A stretch of DNA of 64,000 nucleotides from Terribacillus aidingensis (GCF_040703035.1 NZ_CP159996.1:1150001-1214000); one strand, 5' to 3'; shown: positions 12,324 through 21,273, numbered from the stretch's first letter. A program made the numbers and translations. Notes: generated by a model from the sequence alone, not told the origin.

Positions 12324-12602
12324 TCAATAATAGTAAGTGTCGGAATACGTTGGATCTGATTCAAATAGTGCTATACCGAGAATCATGAAAATCATGAAGA
12401 CAAGGAAATAAAGTACGATAACTGCGGCCATTACGATAAATGTAGCAATGGCATAATTCCTTCTTGGATTGGCACGATCAGCTGCCCAGATGATCAGCAT
12501 GATAATATTGACAAGCGGAATTCCTGTTAATACCAATGTCCATACCCATTGCATAATTCTCATTTGACCATTGCTTTGATGGTCTCTTTGTTGTGGTTCC
12601 AT
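12324..12602 (-). CDS. small two-helix membrane protein, 92 aa
   Basis: Unrecognised. A polar Gln/Arg-rich N-terminus is followed by a membrane segment (about residues 19-40), a short basic loop (DRANPRRN) and a second long hydrophobic segment (about 51-78), ending in an acidic/tyrosine tail. The layout resembles short DUF4870- or phage-shock-like membrane proteins, but no family can be named. AGGAGCG is upstream of the ATG. Confidence 0.65.
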   Translation of the reverse strand: MEPQQRDHQSNGQMRIMQWVWTLVLTGIPLVNIIMLIIWAADRANPRRNYAIATFIVMAAVIVLYFLVFMIFMILGIALFESDPTYSDTYYY

Positions 12603-12713
12603 AAATAAATCGCTCCTGACTTAGGTAAAATAATGACAGAAATAACTATAATGGATAGTTTCTGTTAATTCAACCAGTGTCAGTAAACCCTACAAAGCTG
12701 GTATGAAGCTATT

Positions 12714-12854
12714 TTAGGGACTTTTCTCCTGATTCGCTGCCCGCTCCAGTCTTTGTTTCGTTTCCAGCATTTCTTGCCGTGTCATCGGATCAAAAAGACC
12801 TTCCGCAAGGGTTTTATCAATATATTGGATTGCTTTGTCCAATTGGGAATCCAT
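12714..12854 (-). CDS. small soluble protein, 46 aa
   Basis: Short ORF starting MDSQLDKAIQYIDKTL and ending AANQEKSP. AAGGAG lies at good distance upstream of the ATG at 12854. It is a charged, helix-forming sequence with no membrane segment and no recognised family. The ribosome site and helical composition support translation, but its role is unknown. Confidence 0.55.
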   Translation of the reverse strand: MDSQLDKAIQYIDKTLAEGLFDPMTRQEMLETKQRLERAANQEKSP

Positions 12855-13048
12855 TTTCTTGGCACTCCTTCTCCATAGGTTTTCTCTACTACCGGGATTT
12901 GTTAATACTTCCAGTATAATGACACATAATCACATCTTTTATACTAGGTAAATTGCAGTCTGATTCCTGAAAATATTATAATTCTAGAGGTTGTCCGCCA
13001 ATCCCTCTTTCGATATGCTTAATTTATTGAAAAGTTGAGGTGAAACAG

Positions 13049-14170
13049 ATGCTATACGACATCATCATTCTCGGGGCTGGTTCAATGGGGATGAGTGCAG
13101 GTTATCAGCTGGCAAAGAAAGGCCAAAAAGTATTGACGGTGGACAGCTATCATCCTCCGCATACACACGGGAGCCACCACGGGGAAACAAGGATTATCCG
13201 TCATGCATACGGCGAAGGGGAGGCTTATGTTCCATTTGCCCTCCGTGCTAGAGAATTGTGGAAGGATCTGGAGCAGAGGATCAAAAAAAGCATTTTGCTT
13301 GAAACAGGTGTATTAAACTCCGGTCCTGAATCAAGTCCTTTTATACAAAATGTCATTAAGAGTGGTAAAAAATATGATTTGGATGTGGAAAAGCTTACTT
13401 CTGAGGAAATGAAAAAACGGTGGTCAGGTTTGACTATACCCTCCGATTATATTGGCGCTTATGAAAAGGATGCAGGTTATCTGCTAACGAATCAGATTTT
13501 GAATGGTTACGCCGGGCTGGCTGCTTCTCATGGAGCTCAACTTGCAGGAGGGCAGCGTGTAGAAAAAGTACATATAAAAAAAGGCAAGGTCGAAGTTAAG
13601 ACTAATAATGGAATATACAGTGGGAAGAAGTTGATTGTAACAGCAGGAGCATGGGGAGGAGAATTACTGTTACAGCTTGGACTGCAGCTGCCGATTACAG
13701 TCATTCGGAAGACATTCGCTTGGCTGCATGCTGATGAATCTTTTCAAGAAGGCAAATTCCCTTGTTTCAGCTTTGACACAAATATGGGTACATATTATGG
13801 ATTTCCTGATATAAACAGGACTGGATTTAAGATCGGACGCCATGACACCGGCTTGCCGATACACCCAGATCAAAAGAGTGCTCCATTCAATGATGGTGAT
13901 GCAGAAGAGCTGCTAAGCTTCCTGTCTCGATTTATGGGAGGCGGAACATTCCGGCTGCGGGAAGGGAAAACATGCATGTACAGTATGACTCCCGACGAAG
14001 ATTTTATCATTGATCATCATCCGGATCACCCTGAAGTCATGTTCGCACTCGGCTTTTCAGGCCATGGATTCAAATTCGCCAGTGCAGTAGGTGAAGCTCT
14101 CAGTGAAATGGCACTGGAGAAGGAATTGACAGTGGATATGAAGCCTTTTCGTTTAAAGAGATTTGAATAG
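13049..14170 (+). CDS. solA: FAD-dependent oxidase, sarcosine / N-methyl-L-tryptophan oxidase family
   Basis: 373 residues of the MSOX/MTOX family, which oxidatively demethylate N-methyl amino acids and release formaldehyde and hydrogen peroxide. The N-terminus has the dinucleotide fold (GAGSMGMSAGYQLAKKG) and the family's HGSHHGETRIIRHAYGE stretch around the flavin. Near the C-terminus, ALGFSGHGFKFA is the usual FAD-binding/substrate strand. TGAGGTG precedes the ATG at 13049. It stands alone; the substrate (sarcosine, N-methyltryptophan or other) cannot be read from sequence. Confidence 0.85.
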   Translation: MLYDIIILGAGSMGMSAGYQLAKKGQKVLTVDSYHPPHTHGSHHGETRIIRHAYGEGEAYVPFALRARELWKDLEQRIKKSILLETGVLNSGPESSPFIQNVIKSGKKYDLDVEKLTSEEMKKRWSGLTIPSDYIGAYEKDAGYLLTNQILNGYAGLAASHGAQLAGGQRVEKVHIKKGKVEVKTNNGIYSGKKLIVTAGAWGGELLLQLGLQLPITVIRKTFAWLHADESFQEGKFPCFSFDTNMGTYYGFPDINRTGFKIGRHDTGLPIHPDQKSAPFNDGDAEELLSFLSRFMGGGTFRLREGKTCMYSMTPDEDFIIDHHPDHPEVMFALGFSGHGFKFASAVGEALSEMALEKELTVDMKPFRLKRFE

Positions 14171-14281
14171 ATGCAGATTTTGATGGTTATTGTTAAAGAA
14201 TGGACATAAATCAAAGCAAGGTAACTTTCTATCATGTTATAATAAAGGAATAGACTATTTTTTGTAAGGAGATGCTGTATC

Positions 14282-14452
14282 ATGCCACCAAGCGTGCGTT
14301 TGATTCTGATCTTGGCGGTGGCCTTGCTTACTGTCGGGCTCTTATTTTATGGAGCTGTCAAAAGTAAGCAGATGAGGGTGCCTTTCATGATTTTGGGGAT
14401 ATTATTAGCATTCATCTATATCGTTTCATTTATCGTATTATTTGTTATATAA
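14282..14452 (+). CDS. small hydrophobic protein, 56 aa
   Basis: Two hydrophobic segments joined by a basic loop (AVKSKQMR), starting MPPSVRLILILAVALL. TAAGGAGA lies at good distance before the ATG, and a strong terminator starts at the stop codon, so this is very likely a real single-gene unit. No family is recognised. Confidence 0.65.
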   Translation: MPPSVRLILILAVALLTVGLLFYGAVKSKQMRVPFMILGILLAFIYIVSFIVLFVI

Positions 14453-14486
14453 AAAGCATGCACAAATATCGTGCATGCTTTTTATA
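14451..14486 (+). terminator. terminator after the 56-aa membrane protein
   Basis: AAAAGCATGCAC pairs with GTGCATGCTTTT around a short AT loop, followed by further T residues. Confidence 0.88.
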
Positions 14487-14541
14487 TTTTCTACAGGAAA
14501 GCGTACCATTCATTTCTAGGAACAGTGAAATTGAAACATTA

Positions 14542-14571
14542 TTGTAATGTTTTGTCACACTTTCGTATAGT
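14542..14571 (+). promoter_or_regulatory. putative promoter with a WalR-like direct repeat
   Basis: TTGTAA and TATAGT lie 18 bases apart, about 105 bp upstream of the M23 peptidase gene. The same stretch contains TGTAAT (14543) and TGTCAC (14553), resembling the WalR box (two TGTWAH hexamers five bases apart) but with four bases between. WalR control of a wall hydrolase would be sensible, but the fit is imperfect. Confidence 0.4.
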
Positions 14572-14674
14572 ATACTGTTTCCGGAGATTACTTTATTTTC
14601 TATTCATTACAGATTAATCATACTAGGGCTATAAGAATCAAAATCAAATAAATAGATTCACAGGGGGAACGGAT

Positions 14675-16138
14675 TTGAGAAAAAAATGGCTGCATATCGG
14701 TTTGGCTGCAGTGATCGGAACTGCTGCACTTGTCTTGCCGGTATCTAGTAATGTTGCTTTTGCCTATGAGGATTTGGATGAACAAAGAGAAGAAGTCGAA
14801 CGGAAGAAATCGGAGAATGAAGAGCAGCAAACAGAGAAGTCAGAGAAGCAGGATGACTTGCAGGCTGCTGCTGCGAAACTCCGCACTGAGTTAGAGAAAA
14901 TCGATGGCAAAATCAGTGAAACGAACACCAAACTAGCAGATACAGAATCTGAGATTTCCAGCTTGGAATCTGATATTGATACATTGAAGAAGGAAATTGC
15001 TGATCTTGAAGTCCGGATCGAAGAGCGTCACGGTTTGCTGAAGGATCGGATGCACTCTTTGCAGAAAAGTGGGGGTCAGGTAAAATATTTGGATGTCATC
15101 ATGGAATCCAAGAGTTTTTCGGACTTCCTGAACCGTGTTGATGCTGTAAGCACAATCATGGGAGCCGATCAGGATTTGATGGAAGCTCAGCAGCAGGACT
15201 TAGAAGATGTTGAATCTAAGAAATCAGAGCGTCAAACAAAGCTTGTTCGTGTAGAGAAGCAGGCAGATGTCTTAGAAGAGACAAAGCAAACCTTGACAGA
15301 TCAGCAGGAAGAGAAGGACAAGCTTATTGCAGAGGTTATGGAAGAATATGATGTAACTTCTGAGGAACTTGTCAGTCTGAGTGAAGAATCCGCATTGCTG
15401 GCTGCCCAGGAAGAAGCTATTGCTGCAGAGGTTGCTTACCGTGATAAGCAGAAAGCAGAGGAAGAAGCACGCAAGGAAGAAGAGCGTCAGCGTGCAGAGC
15501 AAGCAAAGCAGGAAGAAGCTGCTAGAGTAGCAGCAGCTGAAAAAGAAGCAGCTGCCGAAGCGGAAAAAGCTTCTGCATCTGCTGCAAGCGAATCGACAGT
15601 AAAACAAGTGCCGAAGCAGGAAACATCTGAGCAGAAGCAAACAGCAGATACGAAGTCGACATCTGCTAAGTCAGCTCCAGCTAAACAGGCAAATACTGCA
15701 CCAAAACAGGAGCAGCAAACATCCAAGGTTCCTGCGTCCAGTGGTGATTTCATTACACCAGCACCTGGCAGTATTACTTCCGGTTTCGGACCAAGATGGG
15801 GTACATTCCATTACGGAATCGATATTGCGAAGCGTGGGTCTAATGTGCCGATTTGGGCAGCAGCTTCTGGTACGGTGTCACAAGCCTACTATTCTTCCAG
15901 CTACGGAAATGTGATTTTTGTGAGCCATTCTATTGATGGAAAAACATATACAACTGTATATGCTCATTTAACATCCATGAAAGTAAGTGCAGGTCAGCGT
16001 GTCTCCCAAGGGCAGCAGATCGGAACAATGGGGAATACAGGTATGTCTCAAGGGCAGCACCTTCATTTCGAATTGCACACAGGTGCATGGAACGGCAGTA
16101 AATCAAATGCAGTGAACCCGATTCCATATTTGAATTAA
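14675..16138 (+). CDS. EnvC-like murein hydrolase activator / M23 metallopeptidase with coiled coil
   Basis: 487 residues, secreted. Signal peptide at residues 1-30, then a long coiled coil (about 35-250) rich in Glu, Lys and Gln, an Ala/Glu/Lys low-complexity linker (about 250-355), and a C-terminal M23 (LytM) domain with HYGIDIAKRG and GQHLHFELH carrying the zinc-ligand positions. Both M23 signatures are intact, so it may be an active endopeptidase rather than a degenerate activator. The architecture parallels CwlO/EnvC proteins controlled by FtsEX, but with M23 in place of NlpC/P60. The start is TTG with GGGGGAA upstream. Confidence 0.88.
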   Translation: MRKKWLHIGLAAVIGTAALVLPVSSNVAFAYEDLDEQREEVERKKSENEEQQTEKSEKQDDLQAAAAKLRTELEKIDGKISETNTKLADTESEISSLESDIDTLKKEIADLEVRIEERHGLLKDRMHSLQKSGGQVKYLDVIMESKSFSDFLNRVDAVSTIMGADQDLMEAQQQDLEDVESKKSERQTKLVRVEKQADVLEETKQTLTDQQEEKDKLIAEVMEEYDVTSEELVSLSEESALLAAQEEAIAAEVAYRDKQKAEEEARKEEERQRAEQAKQEEAARVAAAEKEAAAEAEKASASAASESTVKQVPKQETSEQKQTADTKSTSAKSAPAKQANTAPKQEQQTSKVPASSGDFITPAPGSITSGFGPRWGTFHYGIDIAKRGSNVPIWAAASGTVSQAYYSSSYGNVIFVSHSIDGKTYTTVYAHLTSMKVSAGQRVSQGQQIGTMGNTGMSQGQHLHFELHTGAWNGSKSNAVNPIPYLN

Positions 16139-16140
16139 GT

Positions 16141-16178
16141 AAAACTCCAACACTCGTAAAGGGTGTTGGAGTTTTTTT
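16141..16178 (+). terminator. terminator after the M23 peptidase gene
   Basis: AAAACTCCAACAC pairs with GTGTTGGAGTTTTTTT around a nine-base loop. Confidence 0.9.
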
Positions 16179-16226
16179 GCATTTGGTGTAAAATGGAAGG
16201 AATATATGGAAAAAGGAGGGAGATGA

Positions 16227-17006
16227 ATGCACCAACCAGCATTAGATAGACTAGCAGATATTTTGGCAAATGAAGAGGAAGTTAAAGCCATATTCGTAAA
16301 AGGATCTTTTGGCAGAGGAGAACAGGACCCGTACTCTGATATAGATTTATATTGCCTAGTGGAAGAAAATGACTTAAATCACTTTCTAACAAAAAGATTG
16401 ACCTTGCTTTCCGCATATAAAAATGTGCTTTATAGCGAAGAGCTATTTATAATTGCGCCGCAGTTAATTGTTGTTTACGATGACTTCCTCCATGTGGATT
16501 TGTTCACAGTAACGGAAAAGACGTTTAAACAGAGCGACCATTTTCAAACTCTTTATGATCCGCATCACTTGCTGGATCAATTCAAAGAAACACAAAAGCT
16601 GACGATGTCAGATGAAGAATACGGCAGCCAGATAATAGATATGACATGGTTTCTCTTCCAGTATCGAAAAGCTGCTCTGCGAGAGAATGGTGCATGGGCA
16701 GCTGCTATGCTTCAGCAAGTTACCGATCCGCTCGCCAGAATGCTTTTGCATCATTATGCACCTGGTCGTGCACAACTTGGTTTAAAACGAGCGGAGCAGC
16801 TGCTGCCTTTCTCTATTTTTTCCGAGTTCAAAATAATCTTGGAAAATGTCACTCCATCAGGACATCAAAAAGCAGCAACTGCTATTCTTCATCTGCTCAC
16901 CCGAGAACAATCTTTTCTGGAAAATCGGCTTAAAGGAGCCGAAAAACAAGTAATCTATCCTTTTTTTCAAAAGTTGATTGCAGAAGTATCTCTTCTTAAT
17001 AAGTAA
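16227..17006 (+). CDS. nucleotidyltransferase-domain protein
   Basis: 259 residues. The N-terminal polymerase-beta-type nucleotidyltransferase motif is clear: KGSFGRGEQDPYSDIDLYC, with the Gly-Ser helix start and the paired metal-binding aspartates DID, and a third acidic strand (HVDLF). The C-terminal part is helical and resembles the accessory region of aminoglycoside-type or HEPN-associated nucleotidyltransferases. The family transfers nucleotides to small molecules or proteins; no substrate can be assigned. AAAGGAGGGAG lies before the ATG, and a terminator follows closely, so it is monocistronic. Confidence 0.78.
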   Translation: MHQPALDRLADILANEEEVKAIFVKGSFGRGEQDPYSDIDLYCLVEENDLNHFLTKRLTLLSAYKNVLYSEELFIIAPQLIVVYDDFLHVDLFTVTEKTFKQSDHFQTLYDPHHLLDQFKETQKLTMSDEEYGSQIIDMTWFLFQYRKAALRENGAWAAAMLQQVTDPLARMLLHHYAPGRAQLGLKRAEQLLPFSIFSEFKIILENVTPSGHQKAATAILHLLTREQSFLENRLKGAEKQVIYPFFQKLIAEVSLLNK

Positions 17007-17010
17007 AAGA

Positions 17011-17042
17011 AAAAGCGATATCCTTTAGGATATCGCTTTTAA
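17011..17042. terminator. bidirectional terminator
   Basis: AAAAGCGATATCC pairs with GGATATCGCTTTT around a tight loop. It lies between convergent genes and overlaps the end of the minus-strand small ORF. Confidence 0.88.
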
Positions 17043-17212
17043 TCTATACTAGCTTGAACCGACCACCGGACATCGCTATTCGTCTGTGAATTAAGCTTCT
17101 CCATCAGATCTGTTGCTTCCATTTCATTACGGAACAGCATATCTGAAGATGAACTAGAATGTTTTAGGTAGGTTTTCGTTCCGTTCGCTTCTCGGACAAT
17201 TCTGTAGAGCAT
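17039..17212 (-). CDS. small hypothetical protein, 57 aa
   Basis: Soluble, starting MLYRIVREANGTKTYLKHSS. AAGGAAG precedes the ATG at 17212 at good spacing; the codons upstream of it are probably untranslated. It reads like a short single-domain protein that places a Trp/Val strand at the C-terminus; no family recognised. Confidence 0.55.
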   Translation of the reverse strand: MLYRIVREANGTKTYLKHSSSSSDMLFRNEMEATDLMEKLNSQTNSDVRWSVQASID

Positions 17213-17609
17213 CGAACCCACTTCCTTACCTATTTATTATATTTCTATATCCATTGTCTCATAGGAAATGACGAATGTATATGAATTAAATCGAATATAC
17301 CATTAAGATTCTGTGGCAAATTAGTATAATCTGCATTTTCTTAGCAGACTTCTAACAGAGAGTAGGTCAAAAGTAATTACAAGTTTTTCTATGCACATGA
17401 AAAGGATCAATTTATGTATATATTGTAAATTATTTACGTTCAAACAGACAGAGTGATAGATAAATGTCTGTTCTTATTGAGAATAAGCCTCCGGTAACAA
17501 TTTTCTTTCTTTTACAACAATTAAACATATCTTCACAATACTTTAAACACTAGCTTCACAATCAGCTTGTACAGTTAACAATATAGGAACAATTGAAAGG
17601 AGTAATGCT
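17213..17609. other. 397-bp intergenic region upstream of the surE operon
   Basis: No credible ORF. The first half is AT-rich without recognised elements. At 17473-17487 there is a perfect inverted repeat CTTATT-GAG-AATAAG that could be an operator. The last 100 bp carry the PhoP-box-like hexamer array listed separately. Confidence 0.6.
17511..17580 (+). promoter_or_regulatory. PhoP-box-like hexamer array
   Basis: Hexamers resembling the Bacillus PhoP box TTHACA recur at near helical-turn intervals: TTTACA 17511, TAAACA 17522, TTCACA 17532, TAAACA 17544, TTCACA 17555, TGTACA 17568, TTAACA 17575. The gaps of the first six are 5, 4, 6, 5 and 7 bases, close to the 11-bp periodicity of PhoP sites. 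They lie 30-100 bp upstream of an operon with a nucleotidase and a possible phosphonate-type importer. Confidence 0.5.
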
Positions 17610-17729
17610 GTGAAGAATATGTATTTTTCTTTAATGTTGCCATGGAGCGAACCTCAGGAAAAGATAGTGCAGAATGCAGCTGAAAGCTGTTTGTCTGGCT
17701 TTATGCAAGCAGAGGAGGGCGTCACATGA
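17610..17729 (+). CDS. leader peptide ORF coupled to surE, 39 aa
   Basis: GTG start with AAAGGAG seven bases upstream, sequence beginning MKNMYFSLMLPWSEP. The stop codon overlaps the surE ATG (ATGA), so ribosomes finishing it are placed to start surE. It has no recognised family. It could be a small protein or a coupling/regulatory leader. Confidence 0.55.
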   Translation: MKNMYFSLMLPWSEPQEKIVQNAAESCLSGFMQAEEGVT

Positions 17730-18514
17730 AAATATTGGTTACCAATGATGACGGTGTCTTCTCTCCTGGTGTAGAGGCGATGATTGAGACACTGCAGCAT
17801 TTCGGCGAAGTATATGTCGTTTGCCCAGATCAGGGATTCAGCGCTGTCAGCCAATCCATTACTTCACGGCAGCCTGTTCGTGTAAAGGAGATGTATCATT
17901 TTCCGGGTGTTGCTGGAGCTTGGAGTTTGAACGGTACTTCTGCTGATTGTGTCAAGCTCGGTGTGGAAGTACTGCTTCCGGAAACACCGGATTTCCTTTT
18001 CTCAGGGATCAATCTGGGACCTAGTCTGGGGAGGGATGTGTATTATTCCGGCACGATGGCTGCGGCTGTGGAGGCTGCCCTATATAACATTCCGTCTGCC
18101 TCCGTCAGCTTGAATATTAGCTCTGTTCACCATGTAAACTATTCCAAGGTAAAGACTCTTTTCTATCAGGTTGCAGAAGTTCTGCTCCAGCATAGATCGA
18201 AATCGGTCGGTTTACTGAATGTGAATTTGCCGAATGTCGATAAACGGGAGTACAAAGGGATTCAAGTCATCCCGATGGACATGAGTGTATCGCGGTATCG
18301 CTTCGTTGGCCTGCATGATCCTCATGGTGAAGTATATTATTGGCTGAAGGATCAGCTTCGGGAGCTGGAGAACTTTCATCCGGCAAGCGATTATCTTTTG
18401 TTAAAAGAAGGATACATAACCGTCTCACCAATTGAATTGCGCACCCACTATAAACGCAAACAAGAACAAGTAGAACGCTGGTTTAAGTCTATGGAGACAA
18501 ATACATCAGAGTAA
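17726..18514 (+). CDS. surE: 5'/3'-nucleotidase SurE
   Basis: Metal-dependent nucleoside monophosphate phosphatase, 262 residues, the usual SurE length. Metal and active-site motifs are in place: ITNDDG-like start (LVTNDDGVFSPG), GTSADCVKLG and SGINLGPSLGRDVYYSGTM. The family dephosphorylates nucleoside monophosphates and short polyphosphate. It is translationally coupled to the leader ORF, and the ABC transporter binding protein starts 14 bp downstream. That makes a joint role in scavenging phosphorus compounds plausible (inference). Confidence 0.92.
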   Translation: MKILVTNDDGVFSPGVEAMIETLQHFGEVYVVCPDQGFSAVSQSITSRQPVRVKEMYHFPGVAGAWSLNGTSADCVKLGVEVLLPETPDFLFSGINLGPSLGRDVYYSGTMAAAVEAALYNIPSASVSLNISSVHHVNYSKVKTLFYQVAEVLLQHRSKSVGLLNVNLPNVDKREYKGIQVIPMDMSVSRYRFVGLHDPHGEVYYWLKDQLRELENFHPASDYLLLKEGYITVSPIELRTHYKRKQEQVERWFKSMETNTSE

Positions 18515-18528
18515 AGGGAGAGATTGAG

Positions 18529-19548
18529 ATGAAAAGAAAATGGATGGCAGGTATCGTAGGTACTGCATTGTTTGCACTTACAGCATGCGGGCAAGAGGAA
18601 GCCGGTACCAGTGCAGGTGCTTCGGACGGAGAAATCGCCGGTACGCTCAGCTTCTATACATCCCAGCCGGATGCGGATGCTCAGAAATTGGTCGAGGGCT
18701 TTGAAAAGCACTACCCGGAGGTGGAAGTGGAAACATACCGTTCTGGTACCGAAGAAGTGATTTCCAAGCTGAATGCGGAGAAGATGGCAGGAGATGTACA
18801 AGCCGACGTCCTGCTCGTGGCGGACAGTGTGACATTTGAGGATTTGAAAGAGCAGGATATGCTGCAGGCCTATGAGTCTGGAGAATTGGATAGCGTCCCG
18901 GATGAATTCGAAGATGCTGATCATTATTATACAGGAACGAAAATCATGGCAACAGGAATAGTAGCCAATACCGAATCGGGTGACGTACCAACTAGCTGGA
19001 GTGCATTAGAAGAAGCTGATGCAAAGGCTCAGACAGTCATGCCTAGTCCGCTTTACTCTGGTGCTGCAGCATACAATCTTGGTGTTTTGACCAGACAGGA
19101 TGCTTTTGGCTGGGAATTCTATGAAAAGCTCAAAACCCAAGAAACTGCAGTAGTAAAGGGGAACGGTGATGTATTGAAATCTGTTGCTTCCGGTGACAAG
19201 CAGTATGGTGTGATTGTCGATTATCTTGCTGCCAGGGCCAAAGCGGATGGATCTCCAGTTGAGCTCGTTTATCCAGAGGAAGGTGTCCCGGTCATCACGG
19301 AACCGATCGGTATCACAAAGGATACCGACAACACTGCAGCAGCAGAAGCTTTTGTTGATTATGTTTTATCTGAAGAAGGACAAAAGCTGGCAGCAGAGCT
19401 GGGTTATACCCCGATCCGTGAAGGAATCGATGCTCCGGAAGGGCTGAAGACATACGATGACATGAAAGTATTACAGGCTGATACTGAAGCATTGTATACA
19501 TCACGCAATAAAGACAAACAGCAATTTGAGGACCTGTTCGGTAAATAA
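18529..19548 (+). CDS. ABC transporter substrate-binding lipoprotein (FbpA/PhnS-type)
   Basis: 339 residues, lipoprotein signal ending LTAC (Cys20), then a type II periplasmic-binding fold of the Fe3+/thiamine/2-aminoethylphosphonate cluster (for example GTLSFYTSQPDADAQ, YSGAAAYNLGVL and the C-terminal AEAFVDYVLSEEGQ). This family includes both ferric-iron and phosphonate binders. No Fur box is seen upstream, while PhoP-box-like repeats are, and SurE is the preceding gene, so a phosphorus-containing ligand is preferred. AAAGGGAGAG lies before the ATG. Confidence 0.82.
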   Translation: MKRKWMAGIVGTALFALTACGQEEAGTSAGASDGEIAGTLSFYTSQPDADAQKLVEGFEKHYPEVEVETYRSGTEEVISKLNAEKMAGDVQADVLLVADSVTFEDLKEQDMLQAYESGELDSVPDEFEDADHYYTGTKIMATGIVANTESGDVPTSWSALEEADAKAQTVMPSPLYSGAAAYNLGVLTRQDAFGWEFYEKLKTQETAVVKGNGDVLKSVASGDKQYGVIVDYLAARAKADGSPVELVYPEEGVPVITEPIGITKDTDNTAAAEAFVDYVLSEEGQKLAAELGYTPIREGIDAPEGLKTYDDMKVLQADTEALYTSRNKDKQQFEDLFGK

Positions 19549-19566
19549 GCAAATGGAGGGCAACCC

Positions 19567-21273
19567 ATGCAACAAACTATGAAATCAAGGCAGCTGGAAG
19601 AAGGCGGGCATACCGCCCTCCGCAAGCTTCCTGCTATAATCGGGATGCTGATCCTCATCTTCTTTTTCCTGCTGCCGATTGTCAGGCTGATCATAATGAG
19701 TTTCACCTCTGGAGAGAGCCTCTCTGTCAGTGCTTATTCAGAGGTGCTCAGGGAGTCTGTCACTTGGAAAACACTTTGGAATACAATTTATATTGTCCTC
19801 GGCAGTACTGTCTTGTCCATGATACTCGGCATAACGATGGCTGCAATCATGGCATATACTGATGTTCGCGGTAAGTCTGCTATGCAGCTGTTCATCTATT
19901 TGCCTTTCATCATTCCGTCTTATATTACGACACTCGCTTGGGTACAATTTTTCAGCAGTTCAGGTCCGCTTGGTAGATTGCCTGAATGGCTGATGCCTAA
20001 TCTATACAGTGTCGGAGGAATTATATTCGTACTCGGTATATCACATTACCCGCTTGTCTATTTGATGACAGTACAAGTGTTCCGCAGAATTCCTCGTGAT
20101 GCAGAACTTGCTGCAATGGTTTCGGGTGCGTCACGTATCTCAACCTGGAGAAAAGTGATTCTTCCGATGGCCCTGCCTGGTATTTGCAGCGGCGGTTTGC
20201 TAGCGTTCTTATCCAATCTGGATAACTTCGGTGTGCCAGCTTTTCTAGGTATACCTGCGAATATACGTGTACTGAGTACATACATCTATGAACAAGTCAT
20301 CGGCTATGGACCAAGTGCCTTCAGTCGGGCAGCTGTTCTTTCCGTATTGCTTGGTATCGTTGCTGCAGCTGCTACGCTGATTCAAGTATGGCTTTTAAGA
20401 AGAAGCAAAGTTACAGAAACAACTGTGCCGGATAATGAGCCTCGAATCCAGCTGCGCCCAAGCCGGAGGAAAATCTTGCAGACAGTCCTTTGGATATTTC
20501 TGCTAAGTACAAGCCTGGTGCCTTTTTTTGCAATGGGTACAGTCAGTTTGGTTCAAGCATATGGAATCGATTTGACATGGGAGAATTTATCTCTGGAAAA
20601 TTATCGCTATATCTTATTTGAGGATGAAAAAGTAATTCGATCCTTAAGCAATAGTCTTCTGCTAGGACTCATCACTGCATTTGTCTGTCTTATTTTCGGA
20701 ACTATATTTGCTTATTACCGTTCCCATAAGCAAGGAAGATTTCCAAAGGTATTGGAAGCGATTATTACGATGCCTTACGCTCTACCAGGAACAGTACTGG
20801 CGCTATGTATCATTTTGATGTGGATGCAGCCATTACCTGGCTGGTATCCAGGTGTGTATGGCACACCAGCTATTCTATTAATCGCTTATATCACGCGGTT
20901 CTTTGTATTACAGTTTCGAGGCAGCTACACTGCTTTCTCGCAGTTGGATGCTCGGATGGAAGAGGCAGCGCGGACGAACGGCACAAATCTTATTACAAGA
21001 TGGAGGCAAATTCTCTTGCCGCTTATTTTGCCTGGTGTCCTGAGTGGTGCGCTGCTTGTTTTGCTGACATCGCTGACAGAGTTGACTGTCTCCAGTATGC
21101 TTTGGTCAAGCGGTGCCGAGACAGTCGGAGTGATTATTTTCAGTTTCGAGCAAGCTGGTTACAGCACGTACTCGACTGCATTTTCGTCATTGATTGTCCT
21201 GGCAATTCTGCTCGGGGGTATTGCATATCTCGTGTTGCAGCGTAAATGGAGTCAAAGGGGGAAAAAAGCATGA
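19567..21273 (+). CDS. ABC transporter permease, fused two-domain (FbpB/PhnU type)
   Basis: 568 residues with about twelve membrane segments in two homologous halves, each with an EAA-like loop (AAMVSGASRISTWRKVILPM in the first; EEAARTNGTNLITRWRQILL in the second). The duplicated form replaces the usual heterodimer and is typical of Fe3+ and 2-aminoethylphosphonate importers. It overlaps the ATPase gene by four bases. Good GGAGGG site upstream of the ATG. Confidence 0.88.
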   Translation: MQQTMKSRQLEEGGHTALRKLPAIIGMLILIFFFLLPIVRLIIMSFTSGESLSVSAYSEVLRESVTWKTLWNTIYIVLGSTVLSMILGITMAAIMAYTDVRGKSAMQLFIYLPFIIPSYITTLAWVQFFSSSGPLGRLPEWLMPNLYSVGGIIFVLGISHYPLVYLMTVQVFRRIPRDAELAAMVSGASRISTWRKVILPMALPGICSGGLLAFLSNLDNFGVPAFLGIPANIRVLSTYIYEQVIGYGPSAFSRAAVLSVLLGIVAAAATLIQVWLLRRSKVTETTVPDNEPRIQLRPSRRKILQTVLWIFLLSTSLVPFFAMGTVSLVQAYGIDLTWENLSLENYRYILFEDEKVIRSLSNSLLLGLITAFVCLIFGTIFAYYRSHKQGRFPKVLEAIITMPYALPGTVLALCIILMWMQPLPGWYPGVYGTPAILLIAYITRFFVLQFRGSYTAFSQLDARMEEAARTNGTNLITRWRQILLPLILPGVLSGALLVLLTSLTELTVSSMLWSSGAETVGVIIFSFEQAGYSTYSTAFSSLIVLAILLGGIAYLVLQRKWSQRGKKA

